From Xanthoparmelia taractica (Eukaryota; Ascomycota; Lecanoromycetes; Lecanorales; Parmeliaceae), in the NCBI GenBank assembly GCA_033085395.1, contig JANQBS010000552.1, positions 1 to 14,593 on the forward strand: a stretch of DNA of 14,593 nucleotides, given 5' to 3'. The notes below the pieces were generated by a model. The model had not been told where the DNA came from and made no database searches. It saw only the letters and a program-made list of their open reading frames with translations. Shown one piece after another: positions 1-8,393 of this stretch. The translations under genes and the position numbers were made by a program. Numbering within the stretch: position 1 is the stretch's first letter; every line of letters starts with the position of its first letter.

Positions 1-68
1 ACCTTTCGATATGGTATTCGAAAAACTGGTCCCATACCATCAAATATACCACACCTTTCCGACCCGTA
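1..68 (+). mobile_element. Right end of a TA-flanked inverted-repeat element, cut by the window edge
   Basis: These 68 bases match the right end of the complete small element at 11755-12028 with four differences, all transitions, by hand comparison. The end reads CCTTTCCGACCCG followed by TA, the expected target duplication of a Tc1/mariner/pogo-type element. The rest of the copy lies to the left of the window. It abuts the 3' end of the LINE ORF2 remnant. No coding capacity is visible. Confidence 0.7.
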
Positions 69-79
69 ATTATAATAAA

Positions 80-96
80 CTCTATTTTTCATAGAG
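80..96. repeat. Perfect stem-loop, 6 bp arms
   Basis: CTCTAT at 80-85 and ATAGAG at 91-96 are perfect inverted copies around a five-base loop. The hairpin lies just after the last readable codons of the minus-strand LINE ORF2, directly next to a second hairpin at 98-117. Confidence 0.55.
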
Positions 97-969
97 CTAC
101 TCGCTCGTTAGCGAGTATAATTCTAAGAGATCTATTTATATTAGTTACTTAGTAGCGACCTTAGCTTTCTTAGAGATAAAAAGTATCTTATATAGATTAT
201 TTATTTTCATCGCTTTAATTAATCTCTATCGTCGATTCTAAAATATAAAATAAAATATAAAGATATACTTAATATCTTACTTTCTTTAGTCGTATAAATA
301 GCTAATTATTTAAATATTTAAAACTTTATATAAGTATAGAAATATTTCTAGCTTAATCTTTTTTATTCGTAATTATATAAGAGCTAAGCTTTTAATCTTA
401 GTAAGATTTATATAAAAAGCTCGTTTATTAAATTATAGATTATCTTTCTAAATCGAGATTCTTAGTACTTTTAAGATAATCGCCTAATAGCGAAATTATA
501 TCTTATTTTAAATTATATCTCTTTAGACTCTAATAGTCTTTTTTAGCTTTCGCGTATATTACTCTTAATTTAATCTTAAGGTACTATTTTAACTATCGAG
601 TTTTAAAGATCTTAACGTCTATTATTCTTTCTTTTTAATCGAGATTTTAAAAATTATTTATTTCATCTCTTTTTAAATATAGTCTTTTTCGAATATACGC
701 GTTATCTTTTTTTATTATCGAGTGAATTTCTTAAAGAGCTTAATTTTAAAGAACTACTTAGTTTAGAGTAACTTATAGCGAAGAAATATTCGTCTCTATT
801 TTAAATACTTTAATATTAATAATCTATTTAAGATAGATATTTTAAATTACTCTTAATTATTTTATATAGTTTTAACGTAATTCTTATAACTTGGAAGATA
901 TTATAAAATTACTACGTACGTTATTACTAATTATATTACTACGCTATATACTTAACATATCCTATTTAA
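97..969 (-). pseudogene. LINE ORF2, C-terminal part with Cys/His region (RIP-degenerate)
   Basis: The minus strand from 969 to about 97 continues the LINE whose RT lies at 10548-11754; the two pieces are separated by the gypsy insertion. The upstream half reads as a very basic, Lys/Arg-rich stretch typical of the region after the RT thumb. Around 245-370 the trace reads L-R-I-K-K-I-K-L-E-I-F-L-Y, followed by Tyr codons (TAT/TAC) where Cys and His would stand before mutation. This resembles the terminal CCHC-like finger of fungal Tad/I-type LINEs. Around 110-170 it reads A-T-K-stop-L-I-stop-I-D-L-L-E, like the usual W-L/M-I-x-T-x-L-L-x-Q-F ending. Many TAA/TAG stops fit RIP of CAA/CAG/TGG. The element's 3' UTR is not seen; the small element at 1-68 follows immediately. 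Non-functional. Confidence 0.75.
98..117. repeat. Perfect stem-loop, 8 bp arms, at the LINE 3' end
   Basis: TACTCGCT at 98-105 pairs perfectly with AGCGAGTA at 110-117 around a CGTT loop. On the minus strand it coincides with the last codons and first in-frame stop of the LINE ORF2 trace. Two hairpins in tandem at the 3' end of a LINE could be part of the RNA structure recognised by the element's own RT, but here they may simply reflect coding sequence. Confidence 0.55.
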
Positions 970-1181
970 TGTAGCTATTACGGATAGTATCTACCTAATG
1001 CTAGTATCGAACTAGTACCTAGTCTCGGTCGTGACTATCTATCAATTACGAATAATATCTAATTAGGTCGTAACTATCTATTAAGAACTATTAAGACTAT
1101 CTACTAAGAACGAAGCAAGTAGTATTTAGATAATAGTTTTCGTTAGAAGAAATTAATTATCTTTTATTTAATTTTTCAATA
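970..1181 (+). repeat. 5' LTR of the gypsy element
   Basis: From 973 onwards this aligns with 10335-10542. By hand I count about 22 substitutions in about 208 bases, all transitions, plus one single-base gap, so roughly 89% identity. It starts TGTAGC and ends CAATA, which fits a TG...CA LTR whose terminal CA has mutated to TA. The primer-binding site after 1181 is not recognisable. Confidence 0.85.
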
Positions 1182-1961
1182 TCTAATAAATAATAGTAAC
1201 GCGCTAATTTCGTTCTACTACAGCGAATATCACGAATTACTTGCTAGGTATTAATTCTATACTTAATAGCTATTTGCTATCTATTACTTTTTTAGCGATA
1301 CGTATTTTATTTTTTCTTAAATATTCGTGCTACGTATCTTAAGAGAGTAGAAAAAGCTCTCGTAATTATTCTAATAAATATTATTAGATACGCTTTATAA
1401 GTTAAGAACGTTATTATCTTTCTAAAGTCGATTATTTCTATAATTTAAGAAGTTTAATTAAACGAGTTATAAGTATTTTATTATTCTCGAATAATAAATA
1501 AGAGAAATTATCGAATATTTAATTCGATAATATCTTAAATAGACGAAGAAATTCGAAGTCGTTAATTAAGTATCGATATTAATATTCTAAAAGATCGTTG
1601 AGATCGATCGATCTCTCTCGACGAGCTAAAATATCTCTTATCGTAAATAATTTATAAGTTAAGCTTTAGACGATCGATATTACGATTTAAAGAAGTTATT
1701 CGCTAGTTACGTACACTCGCACTATCACTCTCTACTAATTATACGCCAATCTTATCGTTAGCCTCGACTTCTTCGAATATCTCTTCTACTATAGATTCGT
1801 TATAGCTTTTATTTATTATTATACTATTTAACTCCTTAAAATATTCTTTACTTTCTAATTTATTATTTACGATATTTAATACTTTAGCGAAAAAGACTAT
1901 CTATTGTAATCTTATAAACTTACTAAAGTAAGTTAATATAATTAATATTAACTTTATAGAG
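1182..1961 (+). other. Gypsy leader / start of gag, no recognisable product
   Basis: About 780 bases between the 5' LTR and the first confident gag trace. It should hold the primer-binding site, leader and gag start. I could not identify a start codon or a PBS. Around 1700-1800 a Thr/Ser/His-rich plus-strand trace (for example T-Y-T-R-T-I-T) could be the disordered N-terminus of gag. Confidence 0.5.
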
Positions 1962-2880
1962 ATCCAGCGAGCGGAACTCCGCTAAATATTTAATATTCTT
2001 ATTATTAATCCTATTAAATTAGTCGGATAAATAGATCTATAAGATTCTTAAGATTCGTCTAATAGCGATAATAATACTACGTTATAATAGCGATTAAAAG
2101 AAGTTAACTTCTTTAATCTATATCTAGTCTTATTAATAAATATTAATTTTATAATTAGAGAAAATAAGAATATATATTATCGCAATATATATCTCTTTAT
2201 AAAATAAGTAAAGAATATAATTCTAACGAAGAAGAAGAAGTTAATACGTATTAACTTAAATATCTATCTTTGTAATATTATTCTTATTTAATATACGAGA
2301 GAGCTTAATAAACTTAAGAGACTAATATTACGATAAATAAATAAATAGTAAGTCTTAATATTATAGAAACGCTTTAAATTAAATTATTTTATCGCTCTTA
2401 TCTCGCTAATTAATAAACGCTTTAATATTATCGATATTCGCTTCGATAGAGAATTATCTAGTTATATTTAAGTTATAATTAATTATATAAAAACGTTAAT
2501 TTTAACTCCTTTTTTTAATAATTAATATAAATTTAATATAATCTTGATTTATTATTAAAGCGAGATATTAGCTAGTTTATGAAGTAGATCACGTTAAATA
2601 AATTCTTAAAAAAAATTAAAGAAAAGAAGAAGGTCTAGTAAAAGATCTATCGTAATTAGCAATAGTAATCTCGATTCTACGAGAATAAGTCTAATAATAA
2701 CTCTAATTAGTAATTATATTATAGAGACTATAAATATTAATAATCTTATTATACTCGATTATATTAGCCTCTATTTTATATCTTTTAAAATTCTTATTCG
2801 TCGCGAGATACTTACTCTACTCGTTAATCTCAAAACGAACTATCGTCTTAATAGTTCTATTTATAAATAGCGATAGGGCT
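1962..2880 (+). pseudogene. gag remnant with a C2H2-type zinc finger
   Basis: Gag forms the capsid of the intracellular virus-like particle. The trace reads E-I-Q-R-A-E-L-R from 1964, then about 200 residues matching capsid-like gag of fungal chromoviruses. It includes F-I-K-stop-V-K-N-I and Y-T-R-E-L-N-K-L-K-R-L-I-L-R (about 2285-2330), then K-R-F-K-L-N-Y-F-I-A-L-I-S-L-I-N-K-R-F-N and R-E-L-S-S-Y-I-stop-V-I-I-N-Y-I-K (about 2365-2500). Near 2600 a Glu/Lys-rich stretch ends the capsid part. At 2720-2779, codons for Tyr stand at Cys/His positions in a C-x2-C-x10-H-x4-H arrangement, with R-D between the Cys positions and T-R-L before the first His. This matches the C-R-R-C...L-H-Q-H finger found in some fungal gypsy gags, rather than a CCHC knuckle. 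It is broken by many TAA/TAG stops. Confidence 0.75.
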
Positions 2881-3375
2881 CGTAAACACGTCAGGTTCGT
2901 CTTAGATATAGTAATAATCATAATCTTAACTCTATCGATAGTTATATCGATCTATCTATAATAATTAAAATAATCGATCGTTTTAATCTTATTAGAATTA
3001 GTATCTAGCGTGTTCTTAGCTTATCTACTTTAGAGACGAGAATGAAAAAAATAAAATAAATACTCTCGAGATCGATAATTCGACTTTAAATAGTCTTTTT
3101 AAAGATAAGAAGAAGTCGCTTTATTAATTAAATAGCTACGAGTAATTATTCGAGAAATATTAAGAAGATTATATCGACGCTTACTTTATTATATAAAAAA
3201 AAGTTTATCTATCGTCGTTATAAAGCCATTTACTATTTTAATAATAAGCTTTATTAATATATATATACTTATCGCAATAAATAAAAAAAGTTAACGATAT
3301 TTTAAATAGCGCCGCGTAGCGCTAATAATCTATAAAAGCGTTCGATTATAATTACGTAATTATTCGCTATTATCG
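2881..3375 (+). other. gag-protease linker, degenerate
   Basis: About 500 bases between the gag finger and the protease trace. A plus-strand reading around 2895-3045 is Ser/Asn-rich with fragments such as I-D-R-F-N-L-I-R-I-S, consistent with a disordered gag tail. No domain is recognised. Confidence 0.4.
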
Positions 3376-4270
3376 AAGAGGAATATAAATTTCGTTCTTA
3401 AAAGTACGTTATAATACGTGTGATCGTTAAGAAGAAATCGAACTTTATCGACGTAGAGATTATTATTTATTATATTATATCTATATTAAATAAAGTATAA
3501 TATCTCTTTAAGTATTTAATTATAGAGATTCTTCGTATTTAAAAGTCTATTATTATACGTAAGATTAAAAGCGCTAAATATATTAACTTCGAGTATATAA
3601 AGACTAATATCTTTCTAAAAGAAGAGGCGATAGAAACGTCTATTATAATTAAGATTAATTAAAATATTTACTTAATTAAAAAATTAAATATTAAAATATT
3701 AATTAATATAAATATTCTCGATTTAAAAAAAGTAATAATAAATCTATTAGCGAAGCGCCTTCGACTAAATAAGAATATATCGTATTCTTTAATAGTTAAG
3801 TTCTTAGAAAAGCGATAGAAATAAATAATATAAGCTATTAAGCGAATTATTATAAAGTTATTTAAGATTATAAATATATTTATTAAATTTAGAAGAGCTT
3901 TATTTAAGAATCGCGATTATTTATTTAAATTACGAATCTTATTAATAAATCTCAATATTAAGAGCAAAGTAATTATTTATATAATTAACGTCGAGATATT
4001 TATAATATAAGTTTAAAATACGTTAATATTTGTAATTATTATTTCTCGATAAATAAAGTTAAAAAAGATTCTCGAATACGAAGAAGAAGAATATTTTCTA
4101 ATTACTTTATCTAAGATAACGTTAATTGTATAATTGCCTTAAAAAAGAATCGTTATTACGATTTTTCTTGCTATAGTAGAAGCAATAAAAGCGTTCATAT
4201 TCTTATTAATTAAGTATATTATAATTAATAATATTATTATTTATTAATTAGATTAAGTACTTTATTAAGC
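3376..4270 (+). pseudogene. Retropepsin-like protease and protease-RT linker of pol
   Basis: The plus strand is readable through stops from Y-K-F-R-S (3376) for about 200 residues. In the fungal gypsy consensus a Y-x-F/R-x-W-x-Y-A motif precedes the retropepsin. The D-T-G triad is expected near 3455-3475, where the codons are now Ile/Tyr-rich (I-I-I-Y-Y-I-I-S-I-L-N-K), so the catalytic Asp is not preserved as read. Downstream I read I-R-K-I-K-S-A-K-Y (family pattern V-R-G-I-G) and L-I-N-I-N-I-L-D-L-K-K (family pattern L-L-I-G-x-D-I-L), both typical of aspartyl proteases of this element type. After about 3800 comes the longer linker leading to RT, with L-F-K-N-R-D-Y-L-F near 3899-3930. Function is lost. 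Confidence 0.6.
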
Positions 4271-4735
4271 GAATACTATTTAGAAGATAATTAAATCTTA
4301 TTCGTCGATATTTCGCGATTTCAATAAAGTAATAAATATATTAAAGAAGAAATAAATATCGATTAAGACGCTATTTAACGTTAAATTAGAGTTTACGAAG
4401 ATTTACTCGATAATATAAAAAGATAGATAGCTTATAAATAAGAAGTTTAATAAGCTATATAAAGAAGAAAAGATAGATTAAACGAGTGAGTCGACGTTAT
4501 ATAACTAAGAGAATGGGGCAAAAAATATTCGTTAATAGCGCTATTAGAGTAAAAGATAAATATTTTAAAGTTAATTATCGCGAAAGAGAAACTTATAGTT
4601 ATTATTAAGCTTAATTTCTTTATTATCTTAAAAGATCTAGAAATATATTTAAAAATAAAGTATTAATTCTTTTCGAGTCTCGCTACTAGTCTATAGAACT
4701 AAAAATAGTAGAATTAGTGTAAATAATGCGAAGAA
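4271..4735 (+). pseudogene. RT remnant: N-terminus joined to connection domain, catalytic core missing
   Basis: At about 4287-4330 the trace I-K-S-Y-S-S-I-F-R-D-F-N is the lead-in to RT. At 4390-4505 it reads L-E-F-T-K-I-Y-S, then N-K-K-F-N-K-L-Y-K-E-E-K-I-D-stop-T-S-E-S, the classic start of gypsy RT (family pattern D-x-x-F-D-x-L-H-x-x-G-R-x-x-W-T). Instead of continuing into the fingers and palm, the same frame runs from about 4515 into Y-S-L-I-A-L-L-E and A-K-E-K-L-I-V-I. It then reaches L-K-D-L-E-I-Y-L-K-I-K-Y and S-L-A-T-S-L (4565-4710), which is the segment after the palm ending in the P-L-Q-x-R-K region. Roughly 170 residues including the Y-x-D-D box are absent. After about 4735 the homology stops at a foreign insertion. 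Confidence 0.72.
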
Positions 4736-4892
4736 TTAAATATCTTATCGTAACTAAGCACGCCGACGCGACGTCGGGTAAACTCCGAGTAATAGTATAT
4801 AATATGTGCTGAGGGCGCGGGCTACCCAAGAGTGGAAAGCTAGTTAAGGATGTGGGGAAAACACGGAGTGGATCAATATTCTTCAGCATAGC

Positions 4893-4934
4893 TATAGTAG
4901 AGAATATGATTGATTCTTAGTATTCTCTACTATA
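4893..4934. repeat. Perfect inverted repeat, 14 bp arms, 14-base loop
   Basis: TATAGTAGAGAATA at 4893-4906 and TATTCTCTACTATA at 4921-4934 are exact reverse complements, separated by 14 bases. In RNA this would form a strong hairpin. It lies in the island that escaped most mutation. Confidence 0.8.
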
Positions 4935-4970
4935 TTATCCTTATCCTTATTCTTATTCTTATTCTTATTC
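4935..4970 (+). repeat. Hexanucleotide tandem repeat TTATYC x6
   Basis: Six consecutive six-base units: TTATCC twice, then TTATTC four times. The only difference between the two unit types is a C/T transition. The repeat directly follows the right arm of the 14 bp inverted repeat. Confidence 0.85.
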
Positions 4971-5214
4971 TTAATATTCTAATTTCTCGTATTATCTTTA
5001 TTACTTTAATAATACTTATAATTAATAAACGTCTTATAACGCTTAGAAATCTTAGTATAGATCAACTTCTTAATAATAATAAGATCGCCGTAGCGAATAG
5101 CTATAGGTAGCGCAGAGTAGATATGCATATTAGAATATAAGGCATTGACAAGTCTATGTAAAAAAGTCTTTCGAGAATTATTTTAAACTTAATAATATAT
5201 ATTATCTAGAGCAT

Positions 5215-5640
5215 CTAAGATTTATGAATATATATTATTATATCGTTTCTTCTCTTTATTAGTACGTACGATAATAATATAATCGTCGCATAGATTATTA
5301 ATAACCTCTCGCTTTATACGAATTCGAGCTTCTTTAGCATAATCTAAATCTCGTCGCAGCGCAGTCTTATTGTTATCTAACTTCGTACGATTCTTAAATA
5401 AATTATAACTTAAATATTTATCGTAGAACTATATAAGAATAGAGGGACGCGTATTATAAATATCGAAAGTAGAACGTTACGTAGAATCTTGAACGCGAAA
5501 GATAGAGCTGCTAGCCTATCGATATGCCGAGCCAGAAAGTAATGAGATATATAATATATTAAGACTCTCGAGTGTATATTAAGAAGATCTATAAGATCTT
5601 ATATGCTATCGTTTATATTATAGAGTAATATCATATAGAT
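5215..5640 (-). pseudogene. Antisense coding remnant, possibly the C-terminus of a DUF3435-like tyrosine recombinase
   Basis: Reading the minus strand from about 5640 to 5215, one frame is nearly open, and its last 60 or so codons (about 5404-5215) carry no stop. They read L-F-K-N-R-T-K-L-D-N-N-K-T-A-L-R-R-D-L, then A-K-E-A-R-I-R-I-K-R-E-V-I-N-N-L-C and end at a stop. Upstream comes Y-I-S-L-L-S-G-S-A-Y-R, then F-D-I-Y-N-T-R-P-S-I-L-I. The layout is a short Y-rich motif, an N-x-R-P-x-x-L-T-like stretch, then a Lys/Arg-rich coiled helix. It resembles the C-terminal tail of fungal DUF3435 proteins (Crypton/Starship-captain type tyrosine recombinases). The catalytic R-H-R-Y part is not seen. It lies antisense to the surrounding gypsy pol, so it was inserted. 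The family guess is weak; the coding character is better supported. Confidence 0.4.
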
Positions 5641-5849
5641 TTCGACGTTAACGCGTCTTTTTTTAAAGATCGTAGCTAATTTTAAGAGCGTAATTAGACG
5701 ATACGCTCGTTATCTTGCTAGACACGATTCTTTTAATAACGAATTATAACACGTTTAACTATAGATAAGACGAGATTAAAGTTAAGAATTAATTGAGATA
5801 TAATTTTATTAAAGAAGAAATAGAGAAAGATAAAGAGAATATTAATATT

Positions 5850-6135
5850 ATTAACAAAAATTTAATATTCGTAGTTAAGAAACTTAGTTACTTTCCGAAA
5901 TAAATAAGATTTCCCTAATTAAATCTTGATACTATATTTCTAAAAAATTGAATAGAGAGAAAGCAAGCTTTTCAATAAATTTTTCGGCGACGATCTTTAT
6001 AGTTAAATAGATTAAGATAACTTTTATTAATATCGATAAACTCAACTTACGACTAATAAGAGCTTCTATATACTTATCTTAATTTAGTCTCGACGTATAA
6101 TATAAGCTTAAAAAGCTTTATACTATTTTTAACGC
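5850..6135 (+). pseudogene. RNase H domain remnant of gypsy pol
   Basis: RNase H degrades the RNA strand during reverse transcription. The plus-strand trace includes S-A-T-I-F-I-V-K-stop-I-K-I-T-F-I-N and then D-K-L-N-L-R-L-I-R-A-S-I-Y-L-S (about 5990-6080). This matches the end of the fungal gypsy RNase H, whose consensus has a T-D-H...K-Q-T-S-L-x-T-T-S-T-x-K-L-N-L-R-L-x-R-A-S run. It is followed by F-S-L-D-V-stop-Y-K-L-K-K-L and F-N-A-L-S (family pattern R-H-x-P-G-K...P-D-A-L-S-R) at about 6084-6135. The N-terminal third of the domain is poorly readable and may have been lost with the upstream insertion. Broken by RIP-type stops. Confidence 0.7.
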
Positions 6136-7560
6136 TCTCTCTTAATTAAAGATAAAGAATATAAAAATATTTTAAATAGATAATATATTAAATAGCCTAG
6201 TATTCGATAACTTCGAGATAATATATTATATAATCTTAATTAAGATATCGAACGATTTTAAGTCTAGACTAAAGCGAAGCTACGTTAACAATAAGCGCTA
6301 AGTAAGGATTCTTAAGATCTTAGAATTCGCTTGATTTATTAAAGAATAAGATATAAAGTAGCAATTAAAAGAATTATAATCTAAACTTCGCAACGAGCTT
6401 ATTTATTTTACGAACGAAATTAACGATAAAAAACGATTATATATATCTAAGACTCTTTATAAGAAAGTCTTTAAATTAATATATAATTATTATAGTTATA
6501 GTAAATTTTATCGTATATATAATCGCATCGCGAGCTCTTTATATCTATAAAAGCTATCTTAACGACTATAGAATTATATCTATTATTACTCGAAATATTA
6601 AGTTAATTAAACGAAGAGATATTCGCTATATAAATCGCTACGTCTAATTATTTCTTTATCGATATTTTTTCATATAATAAAAATAAACTTTATTATCGCT
6701 TTATCGCCCACACGAAGAGACGTCTATAGCGCTATTCTTATTATTATATATAAGTTTAATAAAAAGCTATTAGTTATGCTCGAAAAGAATACTTAGAGCA
6801 CTATAGAGTGAGTCGATATCTTTCTTACTTCTATAATAAAGCACAATTGAGAAATATCTTAAGCGATTATCTTCGATAGAAATATCGAGTTTATATTAAA
6901 CTTCTAAAAGATATTATTTATTTAAATTAAATATTAAAATATTAATTTCTATAATATATTATTCTTAAATAGACGAATAATTAAAATAAATTAATTAAAC
7001 GATAAAGATCGCTCTACGCTATTACTTAATCGCAAACCTAAACGAGAACTTTATTAATGTTCTATCTTATATATAAATTACTTTAAATAATTCACGTAAT
7101 ACTTTTATCGACGCGATATTAAACGAGATTAGATACGAATTTCGTATCTATAACGCTCTAGAATTATTAGGCGATCTTTCTTCGAAGAACTTCTCTTAGC
7201 TTCGAGTAATAAGATAAGAAAAAATTAAGAAGTTTATCGCTTAAATTAACGTAATAATTTAATATTATTATAATACGCGTTATATTGATATTACGTTAGA
7301 AAAAAAGATCTATCTACGATTAAATAATAATTATTCTATACTCGAGCTATTAAATAAAAAGCTATCGATTTAACGTATTAAATTATTTATTATTAAGCGT
7401 TAAATAAGTCGTCTCGTATATAAGCTAAAGCTATTATCAATTATAAAAATATATCTCGTTATATTAATAATATAATTAAAGTTCTATTCGAATAAAAAAG
7501 ATCTATTTAATAGAATTTATATAATTATAAGCTATTACTTATCTTAATAAAAGAATAGAA
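6136..7560 (+). pseudogene. Integrase remnant of gypsy pol (zinc-binding, core, C-terminal)
   Basis: Integrase inserts the cDNA into the host genome. The HHCC region is at about 6480-6600: S-K-F-Y-R-I-Y-N-R-I-A-S-S-L-Y, then Y-Y-S-K-Y with Tyr codons at the Cys positions, then N-stop-T-K-R-Y (family pattern C-P-x-C-Q-x-N-Q-T-R-R-H). The core starts with F-F-H-I-I-K-I-N-F-I-I-A-L at about 6664-6706; the first catalytic Asp codon is now AAC (6686-6688), as expected for G-to-A mutation. The second Asp is preserved in F-D-R-N (GAT at 6875-6877). The Glu region around 6965-7010 is frame-broken. Then come I-A-L-R-Y-Y-L, T-L-N-N-S-R-N-T and F-R-I-Y-N-A-L-E-L-L-G-D-L (7005-7190). The C-terminal part reads Y-Y-Y-N-T-R-Y-I-D-I-T-L-E-K (about 7267-7310) and ends near I-K-I-Y-L-V-I (family pattern M-K-I-H-P-V-I). 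Several small frameshifts are present. Very confident as to family. Confidence 0.88.
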
Positions 7561-7992
7561 GAAAGCTAATAAATATATTATTAATAAATTACTCGATAAA
7601 AAAATAGTTTAAAAAAGATATATTATTTAATAAAATAAAGCGATTAAGAAGAATAATATAATGTATAATACTTTATTAATAATCTTTACGACGCTCTAAG
7701 AAAGATCGAGAAATTTAAGATAAATATTCTTAATATCGCGAGACTATAGTATACTTATTAACGTCGCGTATTAATAGATATAATTATTTAAAAGAATCTC
7801 GTTATTTTATTAATCGAACGAAGATGAGAAAGATCTCAAAGAATTATAATATAAGAATTAATCGAGCTCGAATTAGAGTCTAATATATTCGCGACTTCTA
7901 CGATAGCGTCGCTTCGCCGTAATATTAGACTAAGCTAAATTAGCTAGTAGCGTTATTAAGCTAAACGGAAAAGAAAGCGAGATATAAAGTAG
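7561..7992 (+). pseudogene. Chromodomain and basic tail of gypsy pol
   Basis: Chromodomains at the end of chromoviral integrases bind modified histone tails and direct insertion to heterochromatin. The trace reads L-L-D-K-K-I-V near 7590, then Y-Y-L-I-K-stop (7621-7638; family pattern Y-L-V-K-W). E-E-x-Y-N-V follows (the E-Y/N-T-W position), then I-N-N-L...L-R-K-I-E-K-F-K-I-N. Downstream it becomes Glu/Leu-rich (E-L-I-E-L-E-L-E-S-N) and ends in R-R-N-I-R-L-S and K-R-K-R-K-R-D-I-K before a TAG at 7990-7992. The K-R-K-R-K-R run looks like a nuclear localisation signal. This stop is taken as the end of pol, although it could itself be a mutated codon. Confidence 0.75.
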
Positions 7993-8393
7993 TTTTATTA
8001 TTATTAAAAAAATTACTTTATAATAGCTTTAATTTAATATTATTACTTAAATTTATTAATAAAATTCACTCACACGTTATATATATCTCGTAACTTATAA
8101 CTTATATATTTCTTACACTTATCTTACTTCTTGTAACTTAAAAATTATAACTTATCTTAATTCTTATCAAGTATCTCGCTTCTTATAACTTATTATTTTT
8201 TATATTTATCTAACTTCTTATAAGATTATATACGCTTCTTATAATCTATTTTATTACTTATAACTCGTTTCTTTATTAATTAATAATTACTTTCTTTAAG
8301 TTATTCACGCTAATTCGACGCGAAATATCGTTATATTTAATCTACTAAACGTTACAATTATACTTTAATTAAGAATACTTCGATATATCTTTT
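7993..8393 (+). other. Spacer between pol and the extra 3' frame, with reiterated TAACTTAT motif
   Basis: About 400 bases without a readable frame. The plus strand is pyrimidine-rich in CTT steps. It contains repeated, slightly variable copies of C-T-T-R-T-A-A-C-T-T-A-T: two overlapping TAACTTAT at 8090-8104, and others near 8131, 8146, 8186 and 8256. It may contain a promoter for the downstream frame or be an old tandem array; nothing decides between these. Confidence 0.45.

Larger units (their letters stand above)
4740..5110. repeat. Less-mutated, LTR-like or 3'-end-like island
   Basis: 4755-4880 keeps GG, CC, TGG and CA dinucleotides that are almost absent elsewhere (for example GGGCGCGGGCTACCC at about 4812-4826). 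A 15 bp palindrome-like CCGACG-CGA-CGTCGG lies at 4763-4777. A possible LTR start TGTGCTGAGG is at 4805. The right part holds the inverted repeat at 4893-4934 and the hexamer tract at 4935-4970. A solo LTR is one option and the non-coding end of a small element another; no partner copy is present in the window. Nearly open frames on either strand here are not convincing genes. Confidence 0.45.
4736..5800. mobile_element. Foreign segment inserted between gypsy RT and RNase H, identity unresolved
   Basis: The gypsy pol trace breaks at about 4735 and resumes as RNase H at about 5860. Only about 350 bases would be expected between them, so roughly 0.7-1 kb is extra. The segment is visibly less AT-biased in parts (4740-4880, 5440-5560). 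It contains a GC-richer non-coding island, an inverted repeat, a hexanucleotide repeat and an antisense coding remnant. The exact ends and any target duplication could not be defined. It may be one truncated element or two pieces. Confidence 0.5.

Noticed and set aside
3240..3290. AT-rich stretch as a replication origin or matrix-attachment signal
   Set aside because: The whole window is equally AT-rich because of RIP, so base composition alone carries no information.
4686..4889. 67-codon open frame on the minus strand in the GC-richer island
   Set aside because: It is open only because the DNA there is less mutated. It has no recognisable motif, it spans the likely insertion boundary, and its composition follows the non-coding repeat features.
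4910..5110. 66-codon open frame on the plus strand, Ile/Leu-rich
   Set aside because: The Ile/Leu run is a translation of the TTATYC hexamer repeat and AT-rich DNA, not a membrane protein.
5107..5125. GGTAGCGCAGAG resembling a tRNA D-arm or a primer-binding site
   Set aside because: No cloverleaf can be built around it, and it is not positioned next to a confirmed LTR end, so neither a tRNA nor a PBS is supported.
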